Below, piece after piece: positions 1-9,508 of a DNA stretch of 64,000 nt. A model generated the notes under the pieces. It was not told where the DNA came from. It saw only the letters and a program-made list of their open reading frames with translations, and did no database searches. Position 1 is the first letter of the stretch, and every line of letters starts with the position of its first letter. The stretch lies in the NCBI GenBank assembly GCA_965249005.1, contig CBDFLD010000017.1:186001-250000 (forward strand), given 5' to 3'. A program made the position numbers and the translations under genes. This DNA is from CBDFLD01 sp965249005. GTDB taxonomy: Bacteria > Acidobacteriota > UBA6911.

Positions 1-1430
1 GCATAGCGACTACTGATCTCACTGACGCTTCCCTCAAGATTGCGTAGGGCTTTCCGATCGTTTCCGAGAACCGAGACGCATAATGGCGAAACTTCACCAG
101 GAATCTTTTCATCCAGAACCTTCAGTGCCCTGGGCGTTTGCGCAGTGACAAGTACTCGATTACCCGTTGCGAGCAGGTGACAAATCAGATTGGCAATTGT
201 ATGAGATTTGCCCGTACCCGGGGGGCCTTGAACCAAGATACCGCTCCTGTTGCGAAGGGTGTCGATAATGCGTCGCTGTTCCTCATTGGCCGGGAGGGGC
301 AAGTAAGAGAGTTCTGGTAGCTTCGTGTCCTTCCCGCCTTCCCCTTGGACCCAATCCCTGTCCCTCCCATCGAACTCGTCCGCGTCACATACAAGCCGTA
401 AGACTTCCTTAGGGATCTTTTGGCCAGGGTCTTGAACCGCATTCTTAATTTTCTCCAGGGCAGCGAGGATACTCTGCCCTCCCCGCTTACGAAGTATTAC
501 TGCAGGCGCAAAAGTGACTTTCGGGGCAGATGTAGCACTGTCCGGTCGAGCCAGAGTTTTCTCGAACTCGCCTCTGTCACCCAACGATCGTGCCCAGCTG
601 GTCATAAACGGAAACACGACAGACTTATCCCAGGGTGACTCGATGGCTGGAAGGAGCAATTCCACCAGCTGTTTTTGCTGCTCAACCGTGGGCCTTTCGT
701 CGGGGTAGAGCATGTCCGTCTCAAGACTGAGCTTCGCTCCCTCAAAACCTGGTCTCAGTATAAACGAGCCGTTCTTTGAGTCGAATTCCAACGATGCTTG
801 CGCAGTTAGAATGTGTCGTCTGATGGTGCCTGACTCTGTCTGCCATGTCAGATATCCAAGACCAACGACAAGTTCATATTGCTCACCCAGGCGCAGCACC
901 TCTTGATGAATCTTGAACAAGCTCGCATAGCAATCTTGAACCGCCTGCCACTTCCGCTGCTCCTCGGCCCACGGCTTCCATTGCGTGTCAAGATAGACAC
1001 TCCAGGCCGCGCGCACCTCAGGATGATCCGTCAAATCTAGATAACTTTGCTCCGGGAATAGTTGGCCCCCGCTCGAGTCTGAGGCCTGCTGGTCGCGCAC
1101 AACAATTCGAGTCTTGATTTGGGGAACAGTGTCAGTTCCGTGCAAGTCAGCTGGGGTGATCCAATCGCGGCATTCGCGAGGTGGGACGGGCCACTCGGGG
1201 CTACGACGTCTCTTGATCGTAATCCAAGTATCTGGGTCGATTTCGCTTTCATCACCCCGAGCGATCGTGTAGCAGTCCGGATCAGCTGGCAAGCTATCGA
1301 ACCAAAACAACCGCTTGTATTGACTGATGTCACGGATGACCTTTGTTCGAAGTCGGACAAAATCCGATAGATACTCGAAGACTCTCAGTGCTCTGCCACG
1401 AAACACATCCGAGCTTTCGTCAAAGGACAT
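1..1430 (-). CDS. Superfamily-1 DNA/RNA helicase-like ATPase, 3' end outside window
   Basis: The minus-strand frame is open from an ATG at 1430 to the left edge (476 residues, no stop), so the C-terminal half lies outside. The last part reads NEEQRRIID (Q-motif-like) and then GILVQGPPGTGKSHTIANL, a Walker A of the AAA_11/AAA_12 (UPF1/Dna2-like) superfamily-1 helicases, followed by a motif Ia-like stretch (VLVTAQTPRALKVL). The first 380 residues are a charged N-terminal region that I do not recognise. Proteins of this build occur in defence islands and mobile elements, but no partner gene shows which role applies here. The frame is also open upstream of the ATG, so the start is not certain. 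The family call is firm; the function is not. Confidence 0.85.
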   Translation of the reverse strand, partial: MSFDESSDVFRGRALRVFEYLSDFVRLRTKVIRDISQYKRLFWFDSLPADPDCYTIARGDESEIDPDTWITIKRRRSPEWPVPPRECRDWITPADLHGTDTVPQIKTRIVVRDQQASDSSGGQLFPEQSYLDLTDHPEVRAAWSVYLDTQWKPWAEEQRKWQAVQDCYASLFKIHQEVLRLGEQYELVVGLGYLTWQTESGTIRRHILTAQASLEFDSKNGSFILRPGFEGAKLSLETDMLYPDERPTVEQQKQLVELLLPAIESPWDKSVVFPFMTSWARSLGDRGEFEKTLARPDSATSAPKVTFAPAVILRKRGGQSILAALEKIKNAVQDPGQKIPKEVLRLVCDADEFDGRDRDWVQGEGGKDTKLPELSYLPLPANEEQRRIIDTLRNRSGILVQGPPGTGKSHTIANLICHLLATGNRVLVTAQTPRALKVLDEKIPGEVSPLCVSVLGNDRKALRNLEGSVSEISSRY

Positions 1431-2268
1431 GGGGCCTCGCAAATGTGGCCGAATACTCCTTAAGGCTTTACCAATTGAGAAAACAGCACCCTTGGCCTAA
1501 GGCGGGCTGCTTGCTGTTCCGCATCCTTCCGTTTGGGGAAGTCGCTGAAGCATAGCCGTGGCGATGAGATTTAAACTAACTCATTTCGTCCAAAAAAAGT
1601 AATATTTTTGAACGAAGGAAATCTGGAGTGGCCTATTCCGCCTAGGATGAAACGCCCAACCCCTGGCAACGATCCAGCGGGAGAAACCGTTGAGGGATGA
1701 ATTCTGTGTCGGCCTCCCACCAGGCATGATCACGGGTCACGGATTGACTTTCCATTGTCACCCTGCTTAGAATCTTACACGCGCACGTTCAACTGTTTTA
1801 GTAGCTTGAGTTTGTCGAGTACACGCGGCCGGCCGTGTTGTGTTAACGATCACTGAAAACCGTGCTTTTCTGAACACACGCCGGTTGTAAGGACTCAACA
1901 TCATCGTCGCCGGAGGCGACTGGGTGTGCACCGGGGCGGTGATCGACATCAATCCGGTTGCGCGTGACGGATCAAGGTTCCCCGACCGATGTTTCTGTGG
2001 CAACATCACCCAGGGGAATGTTTGGGCACCCGTAACGTGGGAACCTTTTCGTCGTCGATAGAGTGGTTTCTAGGAAAACCTGACCGGCTTTTCTGAAAGT
2101 GGAATCCAAATCCTCTCGGCGCACGTTCAAAAAAATACGTTTTCCCGTGATCGCTAACATGTTGCAAGGGGCTTCGTTAGAGACATCGTTCACTGGGGCT
2201 CTGTCGCGGGAATCCTGGCGGGCGACTTCCTCAGGCAACGCAATGTGCCGCCACCCTAATCGGTTACC
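1431..2268. other. 838-bp stretch with no supported gene
   Basis: This stretch lies between the divergently oriented helicase and hydrolase genes. It has several short frames on both strands, none with a recognisable motif. It probably contains the promoters of both flanking genes, but no clear -35/-10 pair was identified. Confidence 0.5.
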
Positions 2269-3507
2269 TTGGACGAAAAAAAAGCGTGCAAACCGGTTAA
2301 GCCAGTTGTCGTTCTCATCCACGGCACATTCGCGACTGGTACGAACTGGACAAAACCTGACAGTCTTTTCGCAAAGGCACTCCGAAAAGAGTTTGGAGAG
2401 GAAATTGACATTAGGTCGTTTCCGTGGAGTGGCAAAAATAGCCACAAAGAAAGACAAGACGCTGGCGCACAATTGTCCTTGTTTCTCGAGATGTGGAATC
2501 GTCTCCAACCGTTGGAAAGATACATTCTGATCGCCCACAGTCATGGTGGCAACGTAGCACTGCACTCATTACTCACAACGCGACGTCTGACGTCGGCGAT
2601 GGTCACTCTCGCAACGCCGTTCTTGATGTGTCGCAAGCGAGATCTTGGCGGTTTCGGCCTCGTCGATCTTTTTCTTAAGTTTGCCTTAGTGGGAGCTCTT
2701 GGCTGTCTGGCAGTCTCTCCTTTCGCTGGTGTTGGTTTATTGCTGGGTGATTCGCATGGCGCACTCTTGGGTGCATGTCTTGGTGCGGTCTTGGTTTTTT
2801 GGTTTTTCGTCCTGGTGGAAGAACACCACTTACCTTTCGATTGGCCTTTCGAGACCGAGTGGTCCGGAATTGAAAACAGGCTGAGAGTCTCTCAGGACGA
2901 AATCCATTACAAATTCACATTTCCGGACCCGGAACGAACGCCCTTTCTCTGCCTACGAATAAGTGGCGACGAAGCGAAGGGTTGGCTGGATATTGTCCGT
3001 GCGATCGCTTCTGTCCCGTTTCGAGTGTGGAGTAATCATACCGCCTTTCACGTCTCTTTCGCTCTAGTGTTTGTCTCAGCCTTTCGCTTCCTCCTCTTCA
3101 AGACCTGGGCGCTCTTGGATCCTCTACCCTTGCGCGTGTATGAAAAGGGAGTCGTATCGGTGGTGTGCGGCGGCCTCTTAGCGTCCCTCGCAACTGCTCT
3201 AGTCTTCCTCACCATATCCTTCCTGGCTCATATGACGATGCTTTTGATTCCAAAGCTGGTTCGCTCTCACACCTTTGCATTCGGGGGCGAAACATTCCTG
3301 GACAATTGGCTTGTCGATGTGTGGTCAAAGGAAACACCCCATGGGTCTCAAAACCTAATCCAGCACACGTACGATTCTCGACCAAACCGTGTCTTCCTCA
3401 GGCTGCGCCACAGCGCGTTGTATAACGACAAAAAAGTAATAGATGATATTTGCGTCTGGCTTCGTGCGATCCTCAGAGATGTGAGTGATAATCAGGTTGG
3501 CTCTTGA
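2269..3507 (+). CDS. Membrane-embedded alpha/beta hydrolase (lipase-like)
   Basis: The 412-aa protein starts with a beta-strand and oxyanion segment (VVVLIHGT, about residues 13-20) and has the nucleophile elbow IAHSHGGN with the likely catalytic Ser near residue 91. A late histidine (LRHSALYND, about residue 385) could complete the triad. Between elbow and C-terminus are three long hydrophobic segments (about 130-185, 255-280 and 292-328), so the protein is probably held in the membrane. The start is TTG at 2269: a stop lies 12 bases upstream in frame and no other start precedes the first strand. Substrate is unknown. Hydrolases interrupted by transmembrane segments are sometimes conflict-system effectors, which is inference here. 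Confidence 0.75.
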   Translation: MDEKKACKPVKPVVVLIHGTFATGTNWTKPDSLFAKALRKEFGEEIDIRSFPWSGKNSHKERQDAGAQLSLFLEMWNRLQPLERYILIAHSHGGNVALHSLLTTRRLTSAMVTLATPFLMCRKRDLGGFGLVDLFLKFALVGALGCLAVSPFAGVGLLLGDSHGALLGACLGAVLVFWFFVLVEEHHLPFDWPFETEWSGIENRLRVSQDEIHYKFTFPDPERTPFLCLRISGDEAKGWLDIVRAIASVPFRVWSNHTAFHVSFALVFVSAFRFLLFKTWALLDPLPLRVYEKGVVSVVCGGLLASLATALVFLTISFLAHMTMLLIPKLVRSHTFAFGGETFLDNWLVDVWSKETPHGSQNLIQHTYDSRPNRVFLRLRHSALYNDKKVIDDICVWLRAILRDVSDNQVGS

Positions 3508-3600
3508 CTCATCTCGGAAATCCACTGATCAACATAGGGTTAAATGAGCCAAAACAAGATAATCGGTGATACCCTGATCTTTGCCTTTCGCGAAAATCTC

Positions 3601-4026
3601 TTAGATCGGGAATGTCTCGTCAATGACCTTCACGCGCAACTTGTGATACGCATCCAAGAAGCTCGTCCCCTCGGCCATCGTCGTGAACTTACCGTTTCCA
3701 TATGAGATCCCGACGACTGCCGTCTCATCCACCAACGTTGGTTCAAGAAACGTGGCATCCTCGAACATCTCCACCAGCTCCTTGCGGAGTCCGTGAATGG
3801 CCGAGAGCTTGGCGGCTTCTCTGTGAATGTCATCAACCACCTTCAGCCGATCCCCGTTGTCCTCGATTTCGATAGTGGGTAGCGGTCCGTAGAGGTCGTG
3901 ACTGCGGATGCGGTAGCTCTGTTGATCATGAAGTGGATCAACACCATCCAGGACAATCACGTCCTTCAGATCAATGGCAACCTGGATGAATTCCTTTTCG
4001 ATCTTCTCGGGTCTGAGAGGTTGCAT
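3601..4026 (-). CDS. Hypothetical protein, 141 aa
   Basis: A 141-aa soluble, mixed-charge protein with no signal peptide, membrane segment or motif that I recognise. Its start lies 7 bases after the stop of the upstream TPR gene (4034-5152), so the two are probably cotranscribed. It is convergent with the hydrolase gene. It could be a partner of the TPR protein, but nothing in its sequence shows this. Confidence 0.55.
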   Translation of the reverse strand: MQPLRPEKIEKEFIQVAIDLKDVIVLDGVDPLHDQQSYRIRSHDLYGPLPTIEIEDNGDRLKVVDDIHREAAKLSAIHGLRKELVEMFEDATFLEPTLVDETAVVGISYGNGKFTTMAEGTSFLDAYHKLRVKVIDETFPI

Positions 4027-4033
4027 CGTTGGT

Positions 4034-5152
4034 TTATCGCTCAGGGAAGTTCATTCGGCGCAGCAGGTCCTGGAACCGAGGGTCGTCGCGGATGGTATCC
4101 ATTAAGGGGTGGACGTCCATCATTGAAAGCAGAACGTCCTTCTCCTCATACGCCTTATTGAGCCATTCAAAGGCATCATCCGTCTCACCAAGAAAAAAAT
4201 GGACACCACCTATAAGATACGGTGAGAATTCTTCTTGCTTCCTCCTTTCTTTTAGTTCTTCCAGCATATCGCGGGCCTCTTGATTTCGTCCCACCATTGC
4301 GTAGATATCGGCAACCAGGGGCTGACTAATCGGGTTATCCTCGTCTAAATCGTAACCGCGCTCAATCGCCACAATGGCATCATCAAAATCACCTTTTGCA
4401 ATGTGATTCATTCCAAGAAACCAGTAGATCAGCACGAAAGTGGAGTCGAGGTTGATTGTCTTGTTGCACTGCTTGATCGAGTCATCGTGGCGCCGCGCGA
4501 AGTACAAAGCCATTGCCAACATCCGGTTCGATTCAACGGAGATGGGGTCAAGCTGTACGGCTCTTTCGGCCTCGGCAATTGCATCGTCGAATCTGCTCAG
4601 ATGTGACAGATGCTCCGCATACATAGTACGGATCAATGGGTTGTTAGGGCTGAGGCTAATAGCTCTCCTAAAGTGATCTTCAGCACCTTCCCAATCCCAT
4701 TCGAAAAAGTGCAGGATTCCTCCCAAGACCGAATGAGCCTCGGCGAGGTCGGCATCCAGATTTAGCGCTTTGCGTGCTTCCTCCTTTGCTTTGGGTATGA
4801 CTTCCCGTGCTGATTCCAACCCCAAAGTCGCAAGGGCCAAGTAGCTCTTTGCCAATCCCGCACGGGCCAGCGCGTAGTCAGTGTCTAGCGATAGGGCCAG
4901 CTCGCAATATCGGATACCCCTATTGATCCCCTCACGGGTAAAGTCGTATAACCCGGAATTTCCAATTTGGATCTCGGTTCCCAACATAATAGTCTCGAGC
5001 CACCATGGGAGCAAGAAAATCCCGGCCTCAGACCAACCATGGATCCAGTCAACGCATCCCAATGACCCGTTGTCGCCGTGGTAGTAGACCTTCTCACTCC
5101 TGCGTGGGCGATTTTCCAGACACATCGCCACACTCCTTCCATGGCATTCCAA
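4034..5152 (-). CDS. TPR protein, C-terminal remnant of a kinase-TPR gene
   Basis: The 372-aa frame carries at least six tetratricopeptide repeats (for example AEAHSVLGGILHFFEWDWEG). TPRs mediate protein-protein contacts. The part from about 4949 downstream matches the C-terminal TPR module of the kinase at 6592-8154: LYDFTREGINRGI against LYKFTRDGMDKSI, and PKAKEEARKAL in both. The first 65 or so codons lie inside the neighbouring insertion sequence, whose inverted repeat ends at 4950, and do not look like a natural N-terminus. I read it as the 3' part of a paralogous kinase-TPR gene whose kinase domain has been lost. Whether it is still expressed is unknown. Confidence 0.7.
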   Translation of the reverse strand: MECHGRSVAMCLENRPRRSEKVYYHGDNGSLGCVDWIHGWSEAGIFLLPWWLETIMLGTEIQIGNSGLYDFTREGINRGIRYCELALSLDTDYALARAGLAKSYLALATLGLESAREVIPKAKEEARKALNLDADLAEAHSVLGGILHFFEWDWEGAEDHFRRAISLSPNNPLIRTMYAEHLSHLSRFDDAIAEAERAVQLDPISVESNRMLAMALYFARRHDDSIKQCNKTINLDSTFVLIYWFLGMNHIAKGDFDDAIVAIERGYDLDEDNPISQPLVADIYAMVGRNQEARDMLEELKERRKQEEFSPYLIGGVHFFLGETDDAFEWLNKAYEEKDVLLSMMDVHPLMDTIRDDPRFQDLLRRMNFPER

Positions 5153-6615
5153 TTCCGGACTTGCAAGCCGGGCGGCTAACCGCTTGGCAGCGGCAAGGCC
5201 CAGATCCGCCTGAGCATTTCACCAAACAACCGACGGTCCAGATGCCCCTCGGCCAAGAGCAACCAGTAGTACCGCGCGTGCTTGACCAGCCTTCCGCCAG
5301 TCTTCATCAACCGGTGCTGCAAGCTCGTGAGCGACCAGCTCTTGATCCGGGGTGGTAGCCCGAGTCGCCGCCATAGGTTGCCTAGGTTGTAGGCGAGCAC
5401 GCTCAACTGCAGGCGCACTTCATTCGCACGGAAGCGATGGCAGGACAGCCGCGTCCAATGCGTCGCCTGCTTGCCTTCTTTGATCCATTGCTCCGCCGTG
5501 CCGCGCTTGTTGTAGAACCTCACCACCGAGCGGCTCGGCAAGCTCATGTTCGTGACAATGAACCCGACCCGCGGGAACAACTCGCCCTGGTGATGCTCGA
5601 CCTTGGCGACGATCCGTCGCGGCCTCGACCAGCTTTCGGCCTGATAGCGGAAGCTCTTGTAGCGCACCAGTGGCTTGCGGCTGGGCCGACCTGGAGGACG
5701 AAACAGGATGTCGGCAATCTCCCACTCCAGGCTCTTGTTGGACGGGATGCGTATGGCATACTGAACGCCGCGCTCTTCCAGGGTCTCGTAAACCTCTGGC
5801 TTGGCGAAGGCGGCGTCTGCTCGAAAGACGATCTCTTTGCCTTGCTCCTGTTGAAAATCGATCTCCGGCAACAGAAGCTCGTCCCAGTCCTCGGCGCTAT
5901 GCACGTTACCCGGCCGCAGCTTGGCCGCCAGACAGTCCCCGTGACTATTGAACAGAAACAGCGGATGGTAACACACGGACTCGAAGTGGCCATTGTAGGC
6001 GCTGCCTTCCTGCTGACCATGCACCGGACTCTCGCTTGAGTCCATATCCAACACTACGCGATCAGACTTGTCCAGAGCCTCGGCCTGTGCGAGTGTCTCT
6101 CGGTTCAGAGCCATCAGCCCGATCAGATTCTCTTCTCGCGTCAGCAGCTCCGTCTCGAACCAGTGTAACGTCGAGGTCAGCGCCGCACCGCGATCCCAGT
6201 TTTTCTTCGAGCCGATCAAGCGAAAGGTCGGATCAACTGAGACCCGCGCGGCATCGTTAAGGTCTTCGTAGCCTGCCAGGCGACTATAGACCGATTGCCG
6301 CAGCAGATCGACGAGCGGGAACTGTTTGTTCAAGCCTTGCCGCGTGTCGTTGAGATGCTCGTCTATGAGTCGTCCCATCCCCAGCCGTTCGTCCAACTCG
6401 CGGACCAGAATCAGGCCACCCTCGGAGGTGACTCGCGATCCCTGAAAATCAACTTTGAGTAATCCGTTAAAGCTGAGTTGAAACCCCTTTCGTTCTTTTT
6501 CACCCATCGGGTGTTGCCCTCCAATGTGTCCTTATCATTCTCCGACGCTTATAAATAGGGATGCCGAAGGCGGCTGAAAGGTTGCTATATTTCATTCAAA
6601 TTGGAAATCCGGGTT
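4950..6615 (-). mobile_element. IS1380-type insertion sequence (1.67 kb)
   Basis: The element holds one DDE transposase gene on the minus strand. An inverted repeat brackets it: AACCCGGAATTTCCAATTTG at 4950-4969, and its inverse CAAATTGGAAATCCGGGTT at 6597-6615, with one gap. The span of 1666 bp fits the IS1380 family. The 4-bp sequences just outside the two ends do not match, so there is no visible target-site duplication. Both sides of the element are pieces of kinase-TPR genes. Confidence 0.75.
5176..6507 (-). CDS. IS1380 family transposase
   Basis: A complete 443-aa DDE transposase. Acidic residues fitting the catalytic triad are seen in VVLDMDSSES, FRADAAFAKPEVY and KRGTAEQWIKEGKQ. The N-terminal VTSEGGLILVRELDERLGMG is typical of the IS1380 family. 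The reading frame is intact. It is the only gene of the element at 4950-6615 and is unrelated at sequence level to the larger IS1380-type elements elsewhere in the window. Confidence 0.9.
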   Translation of the reverse strand: MGEKERKGFQLSFNGLLKVDFQGSRVTSEGGLILVRELDERLGMGRLIDEHLNDTRQGLNKQFPLVDLLRQSVYSRLAGYEDLNDAARVSVDPTFRLIGSKKNWDRGAALTSTLHWFETELLTREENLIGLMALNRETLAQAEALDKSDRVVLDMDSSESPVHGQQEGSAYNGHFESVCYHPLFLFNSHGDCLAAKLRPGNVHSAEDWDELLLPEIDFQQEQGKEIVFRADAAFAKPEVYETLEERGVQYAIRIPSNKSLEWEIADILFRPPGRPSRKPLVRYKSFRYQAESWSRPRRIVAKVEHHQGELFPRVGFIVTNMSLPSRSVVRFYNKRGTAEQWIKEGKQATHWTRLSCHRFRANEVRLQLSVLAYNLGNLWRRLGLPPRIKSWSLTSLQHRLMKTGGRLVKHARYYWLLLAEGHLDRRLFGEMLRRIWALPLPSG

Positions 6616-8154
6616 CAGAGCTTTTCGTGCTTCCTCCTTAGCTTTTGGCATCACTTCCCGTGGTTGTTCCCAACCTAGAGCCCCAAGCAGCATGTAAGAA
6701 AGTCCCAAACCGGCGTGAGCAAGCGCGTAGGTGTCATCTAGTGCTAAAGCCTGCTCGAAGCACTCGATACTCTTGTCCATTCCGTCGCGAGTGAACTTGT
6801 AAAGATGATGCTGGCCCCTGAGATATAGATTGTAGGCATCGACGTTCTCGGTGTGGCGTTTGGTCACCATACGCTCTTGATGCCCCATGAGCCTGATCCG
6901 GAGCGCATCCACGATCTTCAGAGTAATGTCATCCTGGATCTCGAAGACATCCTCCATTTCACGATCGTATCGTTCGGACCAAAGATGATATCCATCAGCC
7001 ACGTTGATCAGCTGGGCCGTGATGCGGAGTCGATTGCCGGCCTTACGCAGGCTTCCTTCCAATACAGTCTTTACGTCCAGCTTCCGACCAATTTCCCTTA
7101 CGTCCAGTCCCTTGTCTTTGAAAGAAAAGGCCGACGTCCGAGCCACCACGCGCAAGTTTTCCAACTTCGTCAGGGCATTGATCAGTTCCTCCGCCAATCC
7201 GTCGCAAAAGTACTCCTCCTCTTTGTCCCGACTCATGTCCACGAAAGGAAGGACGGCAATAGAGGATTGTTCGGTTTCCTCCGTGACAGAAGGTACCGCT
7301 ACGCCACCAGAATCGAGGCGGCGCTTGAGCTGACGCAGATCCGCGTTCAGGCCCTTTGCCGTTTGGTAACGATCATCGGGCGACTTCGCCAACGCTTTCT
7401 CAATCATCCGTCCAAGTTCGTCGGATGATGCCTGAACGTAGCGACTCACTGGGTTTGGAATCTTGTTGATAATGGAGTTCAGGGTATCGGTAGACGAGCT
7501 CCCGCGAAAAGGGTGCTGACCGGTAGCCATTTCATAGAGGACTATGCCGAAGGAAAAGAGATCCGTTCGATGATCCAATGGCTTCCCGATGGCCTGCTCA
7601 GGAGACATGTAATCGACCGTTCCAAGCAACGTTCCCGACTGCGTCAGATCCTGCGTAATCCCGTCCGAGTCAGCAGTTGATGACGTGATGGACTTGGCTA
7701 ATCCAAAGTCCAGAATCTTGGCCTGTCCTCGTGCTGTAACGAAGATATTGGCGGGTTTGATGTCTCGATGGATAATTCCCTTCGAGTGCGCAACATCTAG
7801 TGCATCCGCAATCTGAATTCCCAAGTCCAGCACCTCGTCCGTCTCCAGTGCCTTGCTCTCGATGTGGTAGCGGAGGGTCTGGCCTTCGAAATACTGCATC
7901 ACAATGTAGGGTTGACCTTCATGCTCACCCACATCGTGAATGGCGCATATGTTGGGATGATCCAACGCCGATGCCGCACGGGCTTCTCTTTGGAACCGCT
8001 CCAACGCCTGATGGTCCTTCGCCAGCTTCTCTGGAAGGAACTTCAAGGCAACATGCCGACCCAAGCGAGTGTCTTCAGCCTTGTAGACCACGCCCATAGC
8101 ACCGCCACCGAGCTTTTCCAGGATTTTGTAATGGGAGATGGTCTTACCGATCAT
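6592..8154 (-). CDS. Ser/Thr protein kinase with TolB-like and TPR regions, 3'-truncated
   Basis: The N-terminal kinase domain has a glycine loop (LGGGAMGVVYKA), ATP lysine K38 (VALKFLPE), catalytic HRDIKPAN (about 129-136) and DFG (149-151). It is followed by a segment like those of CadC/TolB-type regulators (SIAVLPFVDMSRDKEEEYFC) and one TPR unit. The protein stops at residue 520 a few codons inside the IS1380-type element (ALNPDFQFE), so the rest of the TPR tail is lost. Its ATG lies 1 base after the stop of the propeller gene upstream (TGACATG), showing that two kinase genes were arranged in tandem. The kinase domain looks active; the loss of most TPRs probably impairs partner binding. 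Confidence 0.9.
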   Translation of the reverse strand: MIGKTISHYKILEKLGGGAMGVVYKAEDTRLGRHVALKFLPEKLAKDHQALERFQREARAASALDHPNICAIHDVGEHEGQPYIVMQYFEGQTLRYHIESKALETDEVLDLGIQIADALDVAHSKGIIHRDIKPANIFVTARGQAKILDFGLAKSITSSTADSDGITQDLTQSGTLLGTVDYMSPEQAIGKPLDHRTDLFSFGIVLYEMATGQHPFRGSSSTDTLNSIINKIPNPVSRYVQASSDELGRMIEKALAKSPDDRYQTAKGLNADLRQLKRRLDSGGVAVPSVTEETEQSSIAVLPFVDMSRDKEEEYFCDGLAEELINALTKLENLRVVARTSAFSFKDKGLDVREIGRKLDVKTVLEGSLRKAGNRLRITAQLINVADGYHLWSERYDREMEDVFEIQDDITLKIVDALRIRLMGHQERMVTKRHTENVDAYNLYLRGQHHLYKFTRDGMDKSIECFEQALALDDTYALAHAGLGLSYMLLGALGWEQPREVMPKAKEEARKALNPDFQFE

Positions 8155-8155
8155 G

Positions 8156-9508
8156 TCAGTTGTCCGTGGGGACGAGGCGTTTTAGTTCCTCGAACCAGTT
8201 TTGTACGAGATGGATTCCGACTGATGTCTGATCCGGCTTGATGGCGACAAACCGCTGGCCGTCTGATGTGATGTCATATATGGCGTAGATTCTCTCGGGT
8301 CCCGTATAGTCTCCTGCAAAGACAAGAGAGGGAGTTCCTGCCTTAAAAGAGGGCTCGGTGGCGATAGAAACGGCCATAAACTCGCTGCCGATTCGATAAA
8401 ATAGCTCTTTGCCGTCGGGTCCCCACACAGGCTGCACCCCGCCGTGCTCGGAAATAAGCCGAGGAGCATCAGGTTCTGGAAAAGATGTGACATAAACCTG
8501 CATTTGACCCGATTCATCCGAGAGATATGCCATCCAATGACCATCCGGAGAAACGATCCCAACGGCCTCATTGAACTTCGACTTGATTAATACCCTCGGT
8601 TTGCGGTCCCCCTCAATGGGCACTAGCATGATGTCACTGGCTGTGTCCGGACTAATCTCAGAAAAGACTAGGAACCGTCCATCTGGAGACCAAGAGTCCG
8701 GGTATTGCGTATTCGGACTAGTGGCCAGTCTTTCCGCGTGGCCGCTTCCATCGGATCGAATCCAATGGATGTTTAGCAGTCCATGTTTAGAAGAAGTAAA
8801 AGCGATCCGATCACCGTCAGGTGTCCATCGAGCGTGAAGATCCATTCCTTCATGTGTCAACAGCGTCTTTCTCCTTTCACCGACTTCCAAGATCCATAGG
8901 CTCATGTCCTTGACGTTGGTAACGGCAAGTCTTCTGTCATTGGGAGAGAGCCGTGGAAAGGCGTAAAAACCCGGGTCTGTGGTTAACCACTTTGACTCCT
9001 GTCCGTTTCGGTCAACCCATGTGGGTGTACCTTTTCCCAACGCAGGCATATAGGCGAGGGAACCTTCGTCTGATAAGCTGAAGGTGACGGCGCCGACTGC
9101 CTTGGACAGTACATTCTCCAAAACGGGAATGGGCTCACCAATAGTCTTAAGCCCGGCTAAATCGAAGGGCACGGCCCACAAGGTTCTCTCCCGGCCAAAG
9201 ACAATATGCCCCGATCGCGAGAACTGCGGGTTAGTACCTGCGAGAAGGAGATCCTTTTGCTGGCCTGTTTCTAGGCCCAAAATAAGCGAGGTATGAGCTC
9301 GCTCGGAAAATCGTTTGCCTTTTCCGAATATCTCGTGGATTTCAGCTCCTTGTGCGTAACAGGGAAAGCAAAGAGAAACACAAGAGACAAACCTTCCATT
9401 GGTTGTCTGGATCACTTGATCTTGTTTGTCTCTGTTATGCCCTTCCTTTCGCCCGCCACTCTTGCTCCGCCGGGGGTACGGGCTCACCCGCCGGCGAGGC
9501 GCCTTCAA
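8156..9508 (-). CDS. WD40/TolB-like propeller, C-terminal half of a split kinase gene
   Basis: From about residue 80 the protein carries repeated propeller strands (for example RLSPNDRRLAVTNV, WTPDGDRIAFTSSKHG, SWSPDGRFLVFSE, VSPDGHWMAYLSDESG, WGPDGKELFYR). The first 78 codons, upstream of 9275, lie inside IS copy 1. Joining this part at the CTAG repeat (9271-9274) to the kinase fragment at 18561-20106 gives one 887-codon frame reading AALDLETGQQKDLLLAG across the junction. It is therefore the C-terminal half of a kinase-propeller gene and not a free-standing protein. It could still be translated from a start inside the element. Confidence 0.85.
   Translation of the reverse strand: MKAPRRRVSPYPRRSKSGGRKEGHNRDKQDQVIQTTNGRFVSCVSLCFPCYAQGAEIHEIFGKGKRFSERAHTSLILGLETGQQKDLLLAGTNPQFSRSGHIVFGRERTLWAVPFDLAGLKTIGEPIPVLENVLSKAVGAVTFSLSDEGSLAYMPALGKGTPTWVDRNGQESKWLTTDPGFYAFPRLSPNDRRLAVTNVKDMSLWILEVGERRKTLLTHEGMDLHARWTPDGDRIAFTSSKHGLLNIHWIRSDGSGHAERLATSPNTQYPDSWSPDGRFLVFSEISPDTASDIMLVPIEGDRKPRVLIKSKFNEAVGIVSPDGHWMAYLSDESGQMQVYVTSFPEPDAPRLISEHGGVQPVWGPDGKELFYRIGSEFMAVSIATEPSFKAGTPSLVFAGDYTGPERIYAIYDITSDGQRFVAIKPDQTSVGIHLVQNWFEELKRLVPTDN

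Noticed and set aside
1972..2565. 197-aa minus-strand frame overlapping the start of the hydrolase
   Set aside because: No recognisable motif; the hydrolase frame on the plus strand has clear catalytic signatures.
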